A stretch of DNA of 64,000 nt from Roseihalotalea indica (lineage in GTDB: Bacteria; Bacteroidota; Bacteroidia; Cytophagales; Cyclobacteriaceae). The notes under the pieces are model-generated. The model did not search any database. It saw only the letters and a program-made list of their open reading frames with translations, and was not told the origin of the DNA. The stretch lies in NCBI RefSeq assembly GCF_022458895.1, contig NZ_JAINFL010000001.1, positions 434,001 through 498,000 on the forward strand. The letters run 5' to 3'. A program made the position numbers and the translations under genes. This document shows, piece by piece, positions 35,783-44,091 of the stretch (positions within the stretch are counted from its first letter, which is position 1; the number at the start of each line of letters is the position of its first letter).

Positions 35783-35812
35783 AAAAAAACTCTGCTTGCG
35801 CAGAAAGCGCAA
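35783..35812 (-). promoter_or_regulatory. Terminator-like hairpin with competing stem in the fba leader
   Basis: Read on the minus strand: TTCTGC-GCAA-GCAGAG followed immediately by seven T, a textbook intrinsic terminator (arms 35800-35805 and 35790-35795, GNRA loop). The same bases can instead form TTGCGC-TTTCT-GCGCAA (35807-35812 with 35796-35801), which would break the terminator. No minus-strand gene lies upstream to be terminated, so attenuation of fba is the simplest reading. Confidence 0.45.
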
Positions 35813-36057
35813 ACTACTATTTTTTCTGATTTTTCGCTTTATAAAACAGGTTTTTAGCGATCCTTGTTCGATACTGTCGCCTCAGTTTATAAAAATAATA
35901 GTCCGTGGCTCGAGTTGACTTTCCGGCTGCAAAAGCCTCCCTAATAGTTTCTTAGGCTTCTTTACCACTATTCAAAAAATAATGATCAGGTTCGCCTTGT
36001 CCCTTTGCCGGAAGATCATAACTTCAAACTCAAGCTTTTATACTAACCAACCTACTC
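35813..36057. other. Divergent intergenic region between fba and the DUF5060 gene
   Basis: With the hairpin region the full gap is 297 nt and must carry promoters for both genes. A further inverted repeat AAGCCT/AGGCTT with an inner CCTAA/TTAGG pair lies at about 35930-35962, on the fba leader side. No exact TAnnTTTG box was found and no gene is visible. Confidence 0.4.
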
Positions 36058-37884
36058 ATGAACTACACCCACTTGCTGTATTTGCTGCTATTGTTTGGAT
36101 TACTCTCCTGCCAGCCTACCAAAGAAGAATCCTCTGCTACCTACTACCAATGGCATAAGATGACGCTCTCCTTCGAAGGACCAGAAACCAGCGAAGATGC
36201 CGAGGACAATCCTTTCCTGAACTATCGCCTGATGGCTACTTTCCGCCACGGAGACCAAACCTACAAAGTGCCCGGCTTCTATGCTGCTGATGGCAATGCC
36301 GCAGAAAGCGGAGCATCATCCGGAAACGCCTGGCAGGTACGGTTTGCTCCCAGCGATACGGGCGAATGGAATTACGAAGTATCGTTTAGAAAAGGTGAAA
36401 ACATCGCGATTAGCGACGATGCCAATGCGGGCGAATCGGTCGCGTTTGATGGACAAAGCGGCACCTTTCAGGTAGTAGCATCCGAGGTGCAGGGGCGCGA
36501 CTTTCGAGCCAAAGGGCGCTTGCAGTATGTAGGCGAACGCTATCTGAAATTTGCGGGTACCGACGAATATTTTCTGAAAGGCGGCACCGACAGCCCCGAA
36601 AACCTGCTGGGCTACCAGGATTTTGACGGTACCTACGTGCAAGCCGAAGAAGGCCAGCGCGAAGGCGAAGCCGCTACCGACAAGCAACTGCACCAATACG
36701 CGCCTCACGAAAGCGACTGGCATACCGGTGATCCTACTTGGCAGGATGGAAAAGGGAAAGGATTGATCGGAGGGCTGAATTACCTTGCCGAACAGGAGAT
36801 GAACTCCATCTATTTTCTCACTTCCAACATTGGTGGGGATGGACGCGATGTATGGCCTTACACATCTTACGACGAACGCGCCCGCTTCGATTGCAGCAAG
36901 CTGGATCAATGGGAAATCGTATTTACGCATGCTGATAGCCTGGGCATTCTGCTGCACTTTGTGACCCAGGAAACAGAAACCGAATTGCTATTGGACAATG
37001 GCGATACCGGCCCCCAACGCAAACTTTACTATCGCGAACTGATCGCCCGCTTTGCTCATCACTTGGCGATTACCTGGAACATGGGCGAAGAAAACGGCTA
37101 CGCCAGCTTTACTCCAGAGGCTCAGAACGACGAGCAGCGCCGCGCCATGATCTCTTACATCAAAGAAAATGACCCTTACAAAAATTTTGTGGTCCTGCAC
37201 ACTCACTCATCCCACGATCCCCGCTACGCTATTCTGGAGCCCCTTCTGGGCTTTGACGCTCTGGACGGGCCTTCGCTGCAAATCGCCCCTCCCTCCGATG
37301 TGCACGAAGAAACCAAACACTGGATTGAAGCATCCGGAGGAGCCGGGAAGCAGTGGGTGGTAAACATAGATGAAATCGGTCCGGCATCGAAGGGCGCCTT
37401 ACCCGACGATGTGGACCCTGAGCACGATACAATTCGCTACGAAGTGCTGTGGGGTAATCTGATGGCTGGTGGCGCAGGAGTGGAATGGTACTTTGGTTAT
37501 CGTTTTCCTAATAACGACTTGAATCTAGAAACTTGGCATACCCGCAATAACCTATGGAAACAAACCCGCATTGCCGTAAACTTCTTTCACGAATACCTAC
37601 CCTTTTGGGAGATGCAGTCAGCCGATGAGCTAGTTAGTGCCGAAGGAGCCTATGGCTTTGCCAAACCTGGAGAAATCTACGCCATCTATCTCCCCAAAGC
37701 CACCACTACCGACCTCCAGCTCGACGAAGCCGGAACCTATACAGTAGACTGGTTTGACCCCAAGCAGGGAGGAGACCTACAAAACGGAAGCATCAGTGAG
37801 GTAAATGGCGGGAGCAGTGTTTCGGTCGGCAATGCACCTTCCGGGGATCTTCAGGATTGGGTGGTTTTGTTGCGGAAGCAATAA
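36058..37884 (+). CDS. DUF5060 glycoside hydrolase-like lipoprotein
   Basis: 608 residues. The signal MNYTHLLYLLLLFGLLSCQ has a lipobox LLSC. An N-terminal DUF5060 beta-sandwich (~30-150, with PFLNYRLMATFRHGDQTYKVPGFYAADG) is followed by a TIM-barrel-like catalytic region. Its candidate acid/base is Glu344 or Glu345 in TWNMGEENGYA and its nucleophile Glu439 in WVVNIDEIGPAS. A C-terminal putative collagen-binding-like domain holds YAIYLPKATTTDLQLDEAGTYTVDWFDP. Relatives act on plant or algal polysaccharides; the substrate is not known here. It is probably anchored in the outer membrane. It starts a long stretch of secreted-protein genes. Confidence 0.88.
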   Translation: MNYTHLLYLLLLFGLLSCQPTKEESSATYYQWHKMTLSFEGPETSEDAEDNPFLNYRLMATFRHGDQTYKVPGFYAADGNAAESGASSGNAWQVRFAPSDTGEWNYEVSFRKGENIAISDDANAGESVAFDGQSGTFQVVASEVQGRDFRAKGRLQYVGERYLKFAGTDEYFLKGGTDSPENLLGYQDFDGTYVQAEEGQREGEAATDKQLHQYAPHESDWHTGDPTWQDGKGKGLIGGLNYLAEQEMNSIYFLTSNIGGDGRDVWPYTSYDERARFDCSKLDQWEIVFTHADSLGILLHFVTQETETELLLDNGDTGPQRKLYYRELIARFAHHLAITWNMGEENGYASFTPEAQNDEQRRAMISYIKENDPYKNFVVLHTHSSHDPRYAILEPLLGFDALDGPSLQIAPPSDVHEETKHWIEASGGAGKQWVVNIDEIGPASKGALPDDVDPEHDTIRYEVLWGNLMAGGAGVEWYFGYRFPNNDLNLETWHTRNNLWKQTRIAVNFFHEYLPFWEMQSADELVSAEGAYGFAKPGEIYAIYLPKATTTDLQLDEAGTYTVDWFDPKQGGDLQNGSISEVNGGSSVSVGNAPSGDLQDWVVLLRKQ

Positions 37885-37892
37885 GCTGTTTT

Positions 37893-37921
37893 TGATGAAT
37901 AATGATGGATGATTGATGAGG
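37893..37921. repeat. ATGA-rich degenerate intergenic repeat
   Basis: TGATGAATAATGATGGATGA and similar units just after the DUF5060 stop. The core ATGATGGATGATT (37902-37914) is identical to 23315-23327. The rest of the 198-nt gap is AT-rich without a visible gene. Confidence 0.4.
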
Positions 37922-38082
37922 AATGGGAAGTGAACTGTTTATGTATTTAAAATTAATACCTAAACTGACGATACGTTCTTTGATGAGATCAGAAAGTAGA
38001 TAAAAGATAGTTAAAAAGTAAACAGTCTTACTAATGACTAGTGATTAATGATAGCTATTTATATAGATGTAGAGCATAAAAA

Positions 38083-38571
38083 ATGACTCTGAACAAACAA
38101 AAACGAGCGAACCGCATGTCAGTGCTTTTCTTGCTGTGTTTCTCAGCCGCTGGAATCCTTCTTCTCTATAGAAGTAAATTTAATGCAACTGATCTTCAGT
38201 CAATAGAAAGTCAAATAAATAGTGTTGATACGCTTAGTGGATTTGGAAATTATGGGAGAAACTACGCAATTATACTAAATGCAGAGAAGTTCGGAAATTA
38301 TTATGGCTTGTATGCTGGAACTAAGGATCAAGCTTTGAGAGTGCTCAATGATCTAAACATAAGATTGGGACAGACCTATAAACTATATGTTGATCCGACG
38401 GTAGTAAGCTTAAACGGCTATAACTTAGGAATTCGGATGATTGAGAACCAAGGTGTAGTAATCTACAAAGAGAATATGTCGGTACAATGGATTATGGGAA
38501 TCACTTTGATTTTAATAGGTATGGTCTCTTCAAGCGTACTTTACCTTATAGCAAAGAAAAAATTTAAATAG
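38083..38571 (+). CDS. Hypothetical membrane protein, 162 residues
   Basis: No family recognised. Two transmembrane helices frame a ~110-residue extracytoplasmic domain: the first at ~13-30 (VLFLLCFSAAGILLLY), the second at ~136-156 (WIMGITLILIGMVSSSVLYLIA), then a basic cytoplasmic tail AKKKFK. The middle domain has LRVLNDLNIRLGQTYKLYVDPTVVSLNGYNLGIRMIENQGVVIYKE, which looks like a small beta-rich domain similar in layout to DUF3592-type proteins. The gene is AT-rich compared with its neighbours. Confidence 0.6.
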   Translation: MTLNKQKRANRMSVLFLLCFSAAGILLLYRSKFNATDLQSIESQINSVDTLSGFGNYGRNYAIILNAEKFGNYYGLYAGTKDQALRVLNDLNIRLGQTYKLYVDPTVVSLNGYNLGIRMIENQGVVIYKENMSVQWIMGITLILIGMVSSSVLYLIAKKKFK

Positions 38572-38703
38572 AAAAAACGACATACCAACAAATGGCAGTA
38601 GCTATCCCTATTTGAAATGCACTTGGAGGTTAAACGCTCTAAAAGCACGAAAGTTGATAGTTAAAAGAAAAGCGCAAACAAGCCAGGCCATACATTCAAA
38701 AAA

Positions 38704-38943
38704 ATGGACACTAAATGGAAACACATCAAGACGATCGTTGACGGAGAGCTCTGTAAAATTGAGGGTCTTAATATTTGGGACTATGAGTGGAAGAATACAG
38801 GTGAAAGGGTAAGCGTAAAAGACCCATTATACGGGCAAGATCATACCCTGACAGTTTTTGAGATTTCAGACCGAGGTATCACAGTGATTTTTGCTGCCGG
38901 GGAGTTCTCAAACTGCGTATGGGGCATTTACCAAAGACTGTGA
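38704..38943 (+). CDS. Hypothetical small protein, possibly frameshifted at its 3' end
   Basis: 79 residues: MDTKWKHIKTIVDGELCKIEGLNIWDYEW...GQDHTLTVFEISDRGITVIFAAGEFSNCVWGIYQ. No domain recognised with confidence; the FAAGEFSNCVWGIY ending resembles small conserved hypothetical proteins. In the +1 frame a coding-like tail (TKDCEKLRLKFGDEIYAEQQ...) continues to a stop at 39016. Removing one G from the GGGG at 38921-38924 would join the two frames, so either the gene is frameshifted or the tail is chance. Lowish GC, like the preceding gene. Confidence 0.5.
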   Translation: MDTKWKHIKTIVDGELCKIEGLNIWDYEWKNTGERVSVKDPLYGQDHTLTVFEISDRGITVIFAAGEFSNCVWGIYQRL

Positions 38944-39040
38944 AAAATTGCGTTTAAAATTTGGCGACGAAATATACGCTGAACAGCAAGAAATTAAAGC
39001 GACTCTGGAAACCTGACTATTATCAAAGATCCAAAACGAT

Positions 39041-39077
39041 CAGTCCATCAATCATTACTCACTCATCGCTCATCATT
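39041..39077. repeat. ATGA-rich degenerate repeat, complementary orientation
   Basis: CATCAATCATTACTCACTCATCGCTCATCATT is the complementary-strand version of the ATGATGGATGATT-type tract. It occupies the gap before the M49-like gene together with AT-rich sequence; no promoter box was identified. Confidence 0.35.
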
Positions 39078-39160
39078 AAAACGAAATCCGCGCTATTCAG
39101 AGCAGATTACAAATTTTTCCACTAGATTTAGTGTTATCTGTAGGATAAACAATCAACCTT

Positions 39161-40837
39161 ATGAGATTTTTTGTATTGAGTGTATGGGTAGCAGCTGCTA
39201 CTTTTTCCATCAGTAGTTGTACATCTCAAAGCGAAACACCTCCAACCCAAGAAAATACTATGAACACCACCACTTCTTCTCTGTTGGATCAGTACACCCA
39301 GGTCCGGTTAGAGGCCTCCCTCGACCATCTTTCCGATAAACAAAAGCAGATCATTCCCCTGCTCATTGAAGCTGCCAAAATTATGGACGAGCTTTTCTGG
39401 TACGAAGCCTACGGTAAAAAAGACAGCCTGCTGAGCACCGTCACTGATGAGTCTCTGAAAGAATACGTCAACATCAACTATGGCCCCTGGGACCGTCTGG
39501 ATGATGATAAACCATTTATTGAGGGAGTGGGTCCCAAACCGGCAGGGGCCAATTTTTACCCTACCGACATGACCAAGCAGGAGTTTGAAGAGGCTAACCT
39601 GGATAATAAAGCCGACCTGTACACTTTCCTGCGTCGGGATGAAAACGGCGAATTGCAGAGTATTCCGTACCACGAAATGTTTGTCGAAGAGGTGCAGCGG
39701 GCTGCTGGTCTGCTGAAACAGGCGGCCGAACTGGCCGAAGATCCCGGCTTTAAAAAGTACCTGACCCTGCGCGCTGAAGCTCTGCTCACCGACGATTACC
39801 AGCCCAGCGACATGGCCTGGATGGATATGAAAAACAACGCGATTGATGTGGTAATCGGCCCGATTGAAACCTACGAAGATCAGCTGTTTGGCTACAAAGC
39901 GGCGCACGAAGCCTATGTGCTCCTCAAAGACCAGGAATGGAGCCAGCGACTAGCCAAATACGCTCAATTTTTGCCCCAGCTTCAGGAGAACCTGCCGGTA
40001 GACGAACGCTACAAGCAGGAAGTACCGGGCAGTGATGCCGATCTGAATGCCTACGACATCGTTTACTATGCTGGTGATTGCAACGCGGGTAGCAAAACTA
40101 TCGCCATCAACCTACCCAACGATGAAGAGGTACAGTTAAGGAAAGGGGCGCGACGACTACAATTGAAAAATGCCATGCGGGCCAAATATGACGAAATTCT
40201 GGTGCCTCTGGCCGATGTGCTGATTGATCCTGAGCAACGGCAGTACATTTCCTTTGACGCCTTCTTCGCTAATACCATGTTTCACGAAGTGGCGCACGGT
40301 TTGGGTATCAAAAACACGATTAATGATAAAGGCACGGTACGCGAAGCCTTGAAAGAACATGCTTCGGCCCTGGAAGAAGGTAAAGCCGACGTACTGGGGC
40401 TATTTATGGTAACGCAGTTGCATGGTGCCGGAGAGCTGGAGGGTGAGCTGAAAGAATTTTACACCACTTTTCTGGCCGGAATTTTCCGCAGTGTGCGTTT
40501 TGGTGCGTCCAGTGCCCACGGTGTTGCCAACATGATCCGCTTCAACTACTTCCAGCAAAAAGGAGCTTTTGGGCGTGATCCTGATTCCGGAACCTACCGG
40601 GTCAACTATGACCAGATGCAACAAGCTATGAACGATTTGTCGCGAGACATTCTGGTGATGCAGGGCAATGGCGATTATGAGGCGGTGGCCCAACTGGTAG
40701 CCGAAATGGGTACCATTGATGATCAGTTGCAGGCCGACCTGGACCGCCTCGCTGAGAAAGATATTCCGGTAGACGTTACCTTCGAGCAGGGATTAGATGT
40801 CCTTGGACTGTCTTCGGAGACTGTCAGCGGGCAGTAA
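39161..40837 (+). CDS. M49-like (dipeptidyl-peptidase III-related) zinc metallopeptidase, lipoprotein
   Basis: 558 residues. The signal MRFFVLSVWVAAATFSISSC has a lipobox ISSC. The N-terminal half is helical (DELFWYEAYGKKDSLLS); the C-terminal half holds the zinc site His375-Glu376-Val-Ala-His379 in MFHEVAHGLGIKN, and about 25 residues later EEGKADVLG with Glu405/Glu406 as the third ligand region. Classical M49 enzymes have a longer HExxxH motif; this is the five-residue form. It probably cleaves peptides in the periplasm or at the cell surface. A terminator follows it. Confidence 0.83.
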   Translation: MRFFVLSVWVAAATFSISSCTSQSETPPTQENTMNTTTSSLLDQYTQVRLEASLDHLSDKQKQIIPLLIEAAKIMDELFWYEAYGKKDSLLSTVTDESLKEYVNINYGPWDRLDDDKPFIEGVGPKPAGANFYPTDMTKQEFEEANLDNKADLYTFLRRDENGELQSIPYHEMFVEEVQRAAGLLKQAAELAEDPGFKKYLTLRAEALLTDDYQPSDMAWMDMKNNAIDVVIGPIETYEDQLFGYKAAHEAYVLLKDQEWSQRLAKYAQFLPQLQENLPVDERYKQEVPGSDADLNAYDIVYYAGDCNAGSKTIAINLPNDEEVQLRKGARRLQLKNAMRAKYDEILVPLADVLIDPEQRQYISFDAFFANTMFHEVAHGLGIKNTINDKGTVREALKEHASALEEGKADVLGLFMVTQLHGAGELEGELKEFYTTFLAGIFRSVRFGASSAHGVANMIRFNYFQQKGAFGRDPDSGTYRVNYDQMQQAMNDLSRDILVMQGNGDYEAVAQLVAEMGTIDDQLQADLDRLAEKDIPVDVTFEQGLDVLGLSSETVSGQ

Positions 40838-40851
40838 GAACCTGAGCCAAG

Positions 40852-40877
40852 CGCTTGATTAAGCAAGCGATTTTTTT
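40852..40877 (+). terminator. Rho-independent terminator after the M49-like gene
   Basis: CGCTTG (40852-40857) / CAAGCG (40864-40869) with a 6-nt loop, followed by ATTTTTTT. It lies 14 nt after the stop codon and separates this gene from the cytochrome/DUF1501 array. Confidence 0.65.
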
Positions 40878-40901
40878 ATCTTGTTGAGCTAACAACAACC
40901 T

Positions 40902-43900
40902 ATGCTAAGACTTCTCATGCTGAGTGTGCTACTCTGTGCAGTAGCCTGTCAGCAACGTATGGAGCTACCTCCGGAGGTAGAAGCGAAGCTACCAGAAAAC
41001 CTGGACTACAATTTCCATGTCAAACCCATTCTCTCCGACCGCTGCTTTGCCTGCCACGGCCCGGATCAGAATAACCGGGAGGGAGGCTTGCGCCTGGATG
41101 AAGAGGCCAGTGCTTATTCAGCATTAGAGAGCGGTGCCCACGCCATTGTACCCGGCAAGCCGCGCAGTAGTGAACTGGTCAGCCGAATCTACGCCGATGA
41201 CCCGGAAGTGCAGATGCCGCCCCCCGAATCCAACCTGCAACTTACCGAATACGAAAAAGCCGTGCTGACTCGCTGGGTAGAAGAGGGCGCTGCCTATAAA
41301 CCCCACTGGTCGTTCATTCCCCCTGAAAAACCTGAAGTACCAGAAGTAGAGAATACCAAGTGGCCTAAAAATGAGATTGACAACTTTGTACTTCGTCAGG
41401 CTGAGCAAAAAGACGTGCAACCCTCTTCCGAAGCTGACCGAGAAACTCTGATTCGTCGGGTTACTTTTGACCTTACTGGGCTACCGCCTACCCTGGAAGA
41501 AATTAATGCGTTTCTGGAAGATGATTCTCCCAATGCCTACGAAAAAGTAGTAGACCGTCTGCTGGCATCTTCCGCCTACGGAGAACGCATGGCGGCTTAC
41601 TGGATGGATGTGGCCCGCTACGCTGATAGTTACGGTTACCTGGACGATAAGCACCGCCCCATGTGGCCCTGGCGCGACTGGGTGATTGAAGCTTATAATA
41701 AAAACCTGCCCTATGACCAGTTCATTACCTGGCAACTGGCTGGTGATCTGTTACCCGATGCTACGCAGGAGCAGGTACTGGCCACCGCGTTTAACCGTAA
41801 CCACAATCAGAACTCCGAAGCGGGTATTATCTATGAAGAATATCGAGTAGAATACGTAGCCGACCGTACCAATACCTTAGGCAAAGCTTTTCTGGGGCTG
41901 ACCCTGGAGTGCGCCCGTTGCCACGATCACAAGTATGACCCGATCAGCCAAAAGGAATACTACCAGATGTTCGCCTTCTTTAACAGCACTTTTGAGATTG
42001 GTAGCCCATCGTACGGAGTAGATCAGACTCCCGGCCCCGCGCTACTGCTGGCTGATTCGGCCACGGAAGAACAAATCGCCTCCCTGAAGCAGGCCATTGC
42101 CCGGCACGAGCAGCAGGTAGCCAATCATCATAAAAAAGCTACTCCCGAAGTGGTGAAAGCAAAGGTGCAGGCCGATATAGCGCAGAATGTGCGTAAAAAT
42201 CTGGTGGCTTATTATCCGTTTGATGTGGTTACCAATGATCAGTCGCCCAACAAAATAGATTCGTCCAAACCGGCTACATTTAAAGATCCAATTCCCGTAG
42301 AGGGAGTGTACAACGGGGCTATCAAAATAGATCCCAATAATCATGTAACCCTGGGCCAGGACGTAGGGTTATTTGAGCGGACCGATCCTTTCACGGTGAG
42401 TCTGTGGATCAAACCGGCCAAAACCTACGAGGAAGCCACCGTGTTTCAGCACAACTACCACAAACGCTACGGCTATACTGGCTATACCCTATTGTTGCTG
42501 GATAATAAACTGTCGTTTCAGCTATCTCACTCCTATCCCCACAACGCTATTCAGGTGATGACCACCGAAGCCATACCGGAAAACGAATGGGCCCAGGTAA
42601 CACTGACGTACGACGGATCGAGTAAGGCCAGCGGTACGAAAATTTTTGTTAACGGTGAACTGGCTGACACCGAGGTGGTTTACGATAATCTATACAAAAG
42701 TATCATTCCCAAAATCAACGAGCATACCTACGAGTTTGAAGGGTTCTACCTGGGCATGCGGGGCAACCATACCACTTTTCCCGAAGGCTTGATAGACGAA
42801 CTGAAAGTATTTGACCGTAACCTGACCGCCCTGGAGGTAAAGCAGGTTTACGGCGAAGCAAACCCGGTAGATCAGGCCACTCCCGAAGAACTTCAGGAGT
42901 ATTACCTGGCTCACTACGATCCTCAGTATCAGCAACAGTTGGAAGAGGTACACAAACTGAGAGTGGAAGAGCATACGCTGATAGACAGTATTCCCGAGAT
43001 TATGGTGATGGGCGATTTGCCCGAGCCGCGCCAGAGCTACATATTGGAACGAGGAGTGTACGATGCCCACGGAGAGGAAGTCTCACCGGCTACCCCCGAA
43101 CAGGTACTCAACTTTCCGGATACGCTTTCTGCCAACCGACTGGGCTTAGCCCGCTGGATGACCAGCCCCGATAATCCGCTGACGGCCCGGGTGGCGGTCA
43201 ACCGCATCTGGCAAATGCATTTTGGGAAAGGCTTAGTATCTACTTCCGATGATTTTGGCAACCAGGGAGAGTTACCCACGCACCCCGAATTACTCGATTG
43301 GCTGGCTGTGAAATTCAGGGAATCCGGCTGGGACAAAAAAGCCATGCATAAGCTGATTGCCATGTCGGCTACCTATCGGCAATCATCAGTGATCACCCCG
43401 GAAATGCTGGAGATGGACCCTGATAATGCATTGTTAGCCCGTGGTCCCCGATACCGCTTATCGGCCGAAATGATTCGGGATAACGCTTTGTCAGTAAGTG
43501 GGTTGCTTACCGAGCACGTGGGTGGCCCCAGCGTGTATCCTTACCAGCCTGAAGGGTTATGGGATGAACTCAGCAACAAACCCTGGCGCTATAAGTACGA
43601 ACAGGCCGAAGGGGAAGACCTCTACCGCCGCAGCTTGTATACGGTATGGAAACGAACGTCACCTCCTCCTTCCATGCTCATTTTTGATGCCGCCGATCGG
43701 GGAGTCTGCACCGTGAACCGACGCAACACCAGCACTCCATTGCAGGCCCTGGTACTCCTGAATGACCCACAGTATGTTGAAGCCAGCCGCATGTTGGCAG
43801 AGCGCATGGTTTTAGAAGGCGGCGAAAATGTTGAAGAGCAACTGACCTTCGGATTCCGGCTGCTCACAGGCCGCCACCCGAATGAAAAAGAGTTAGCCCT

Positions 43901-44081
43901 GCTAAGGCGAATGTACGATGAGGAGAACCAGCGATTTAGTGAAAAGCCTAACCGTGCCATTGCGTACCTGAGTACAGGTGAAGCGCCGAGAAATAAGCAG
44001 TTAAATTCTGCAAAAGTAGCTTCTCTGGCAACGATCGCGAACGCCATTATGAACACCGACGAAGCCTATACCAAGAAATAA
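40902..44081 (+). CDS. PSCyt1-DUF1549-LamG-DUF1553 lipoprotein, cassette 1
   Basis: 1059 residues. The lipobox signal MLRLLMLSVLLCAVAC is followed by a planctomycete-type cytochrome c domain with Cys48-Cys51-His52 (RCFACHGPD) and MPPPESNL, a likely axial-Met region. DUF1549 (~155-355) contains a second CxxCH, Cys337-Cys340-His341 in [13 protein letters not shown] concanavalin-like LamG domain (~433-650) has YPFD and VSLWIKPAKT. DUF1553 (~741-1030) starts [30 protein letters not shown]. The family was named in Planctomycetes and has no known reaction; the heme motifs suggest electron transfer and LamG suggests sugar or protein binding. Paired with the DUF1501 gene 10 nt downstream. Confidence 0.92.
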   Translation: MLRLLMLSVLLCAVACQQRMELPPEVEAKLPENLDYNFHVKPILSDRCFACHGPDQNNREGGLRLDEEASAYSALESGAHAIVPGKPRSSELVSRIYADDPEVQMPPPESNLQLTEYEKAVLTRWVEEGAAYKPHWSFIPPEKPEVPEVENTKWPKNEIDNFVLRQAEQKDVQPSSEADRETLIRRVTFDLTGLPPTLEEINAFLEDDSPNAYEKVVDRLLASSAYGERMAAYWMDVARYADSYGYLDDKHRPMWPWRDWVIEAYNKNLPYDQFITWQLAGDLLPDATQEQVLATAFNRNHNQNSEAGIIYEEYRVEYVADRTNTLGKAFLGLTLECARCHDHKYDPISQKEYYQMFAFFNSTFEIGSPSYGVDQTPGPALLLADSATEEQIASLKQAIARHEQQVANHHKKATPEVVKAKVQADIAQNVRKNLVAYYPFDVVTNDQSPNKIDSSKPATFKDPIPVEGVYNGAIKIDPNNHVTLGQDVGLFERTDPFTVSLWIKPAKTYEEATVFQHNYHKRYGYTGYTLLLLDNKLSFQLSHSYPHNAIQVMTTEAIPENEWAQVTLTYDGSSKASGTKIFVNGELADTEVVYDNLYKSIIPKINEHTYEFEGFYLGMRGNHTTFPEGLIDELKVFDRNLTALEVKQVYGEANPVDQATPEELQEYYLAHYDPQYQQQLEEVHKLRVEEHTLIDSIPEIMVMGDLPEPRQSYILERGVYDAHGEEVSPATPEQVLNFPDTLSANRLGLARWMTSPDNPLTARVAVNRIWQMHFGKGLVSTSDDFGNQGELPTHPELLDWLAVKFRESGWDKKAMHKLIAMSATYRQSSVITPEMLEMDPDNALLARGPRYRLSAEMIRDNALSVSGLLTEHVGGPSVYPYQPEGLWDELSNKPWRYKYEQAEGEDLYRRSLYTVWKRTSPPPSMLIFDAADRGVCTVNRRNTSTPLQALVLLNDPQYVEASRMLAERMVLEGGENVEEQLTFGFRLLTGRHPNEKELALLRRMYDEENQRFSEKPNRAIAYLSTGEAPRNKQLNSAKVASLATIANAIMNTDEAYTKK

Positions 44082-44091
44082 GTACAACACC

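Noticed and set aside
36316..36957. 213-codon ORF opposite the DUF5060 gene
   Set aside because: Antisense shadow of a well supported gene; no start context or family pattern.
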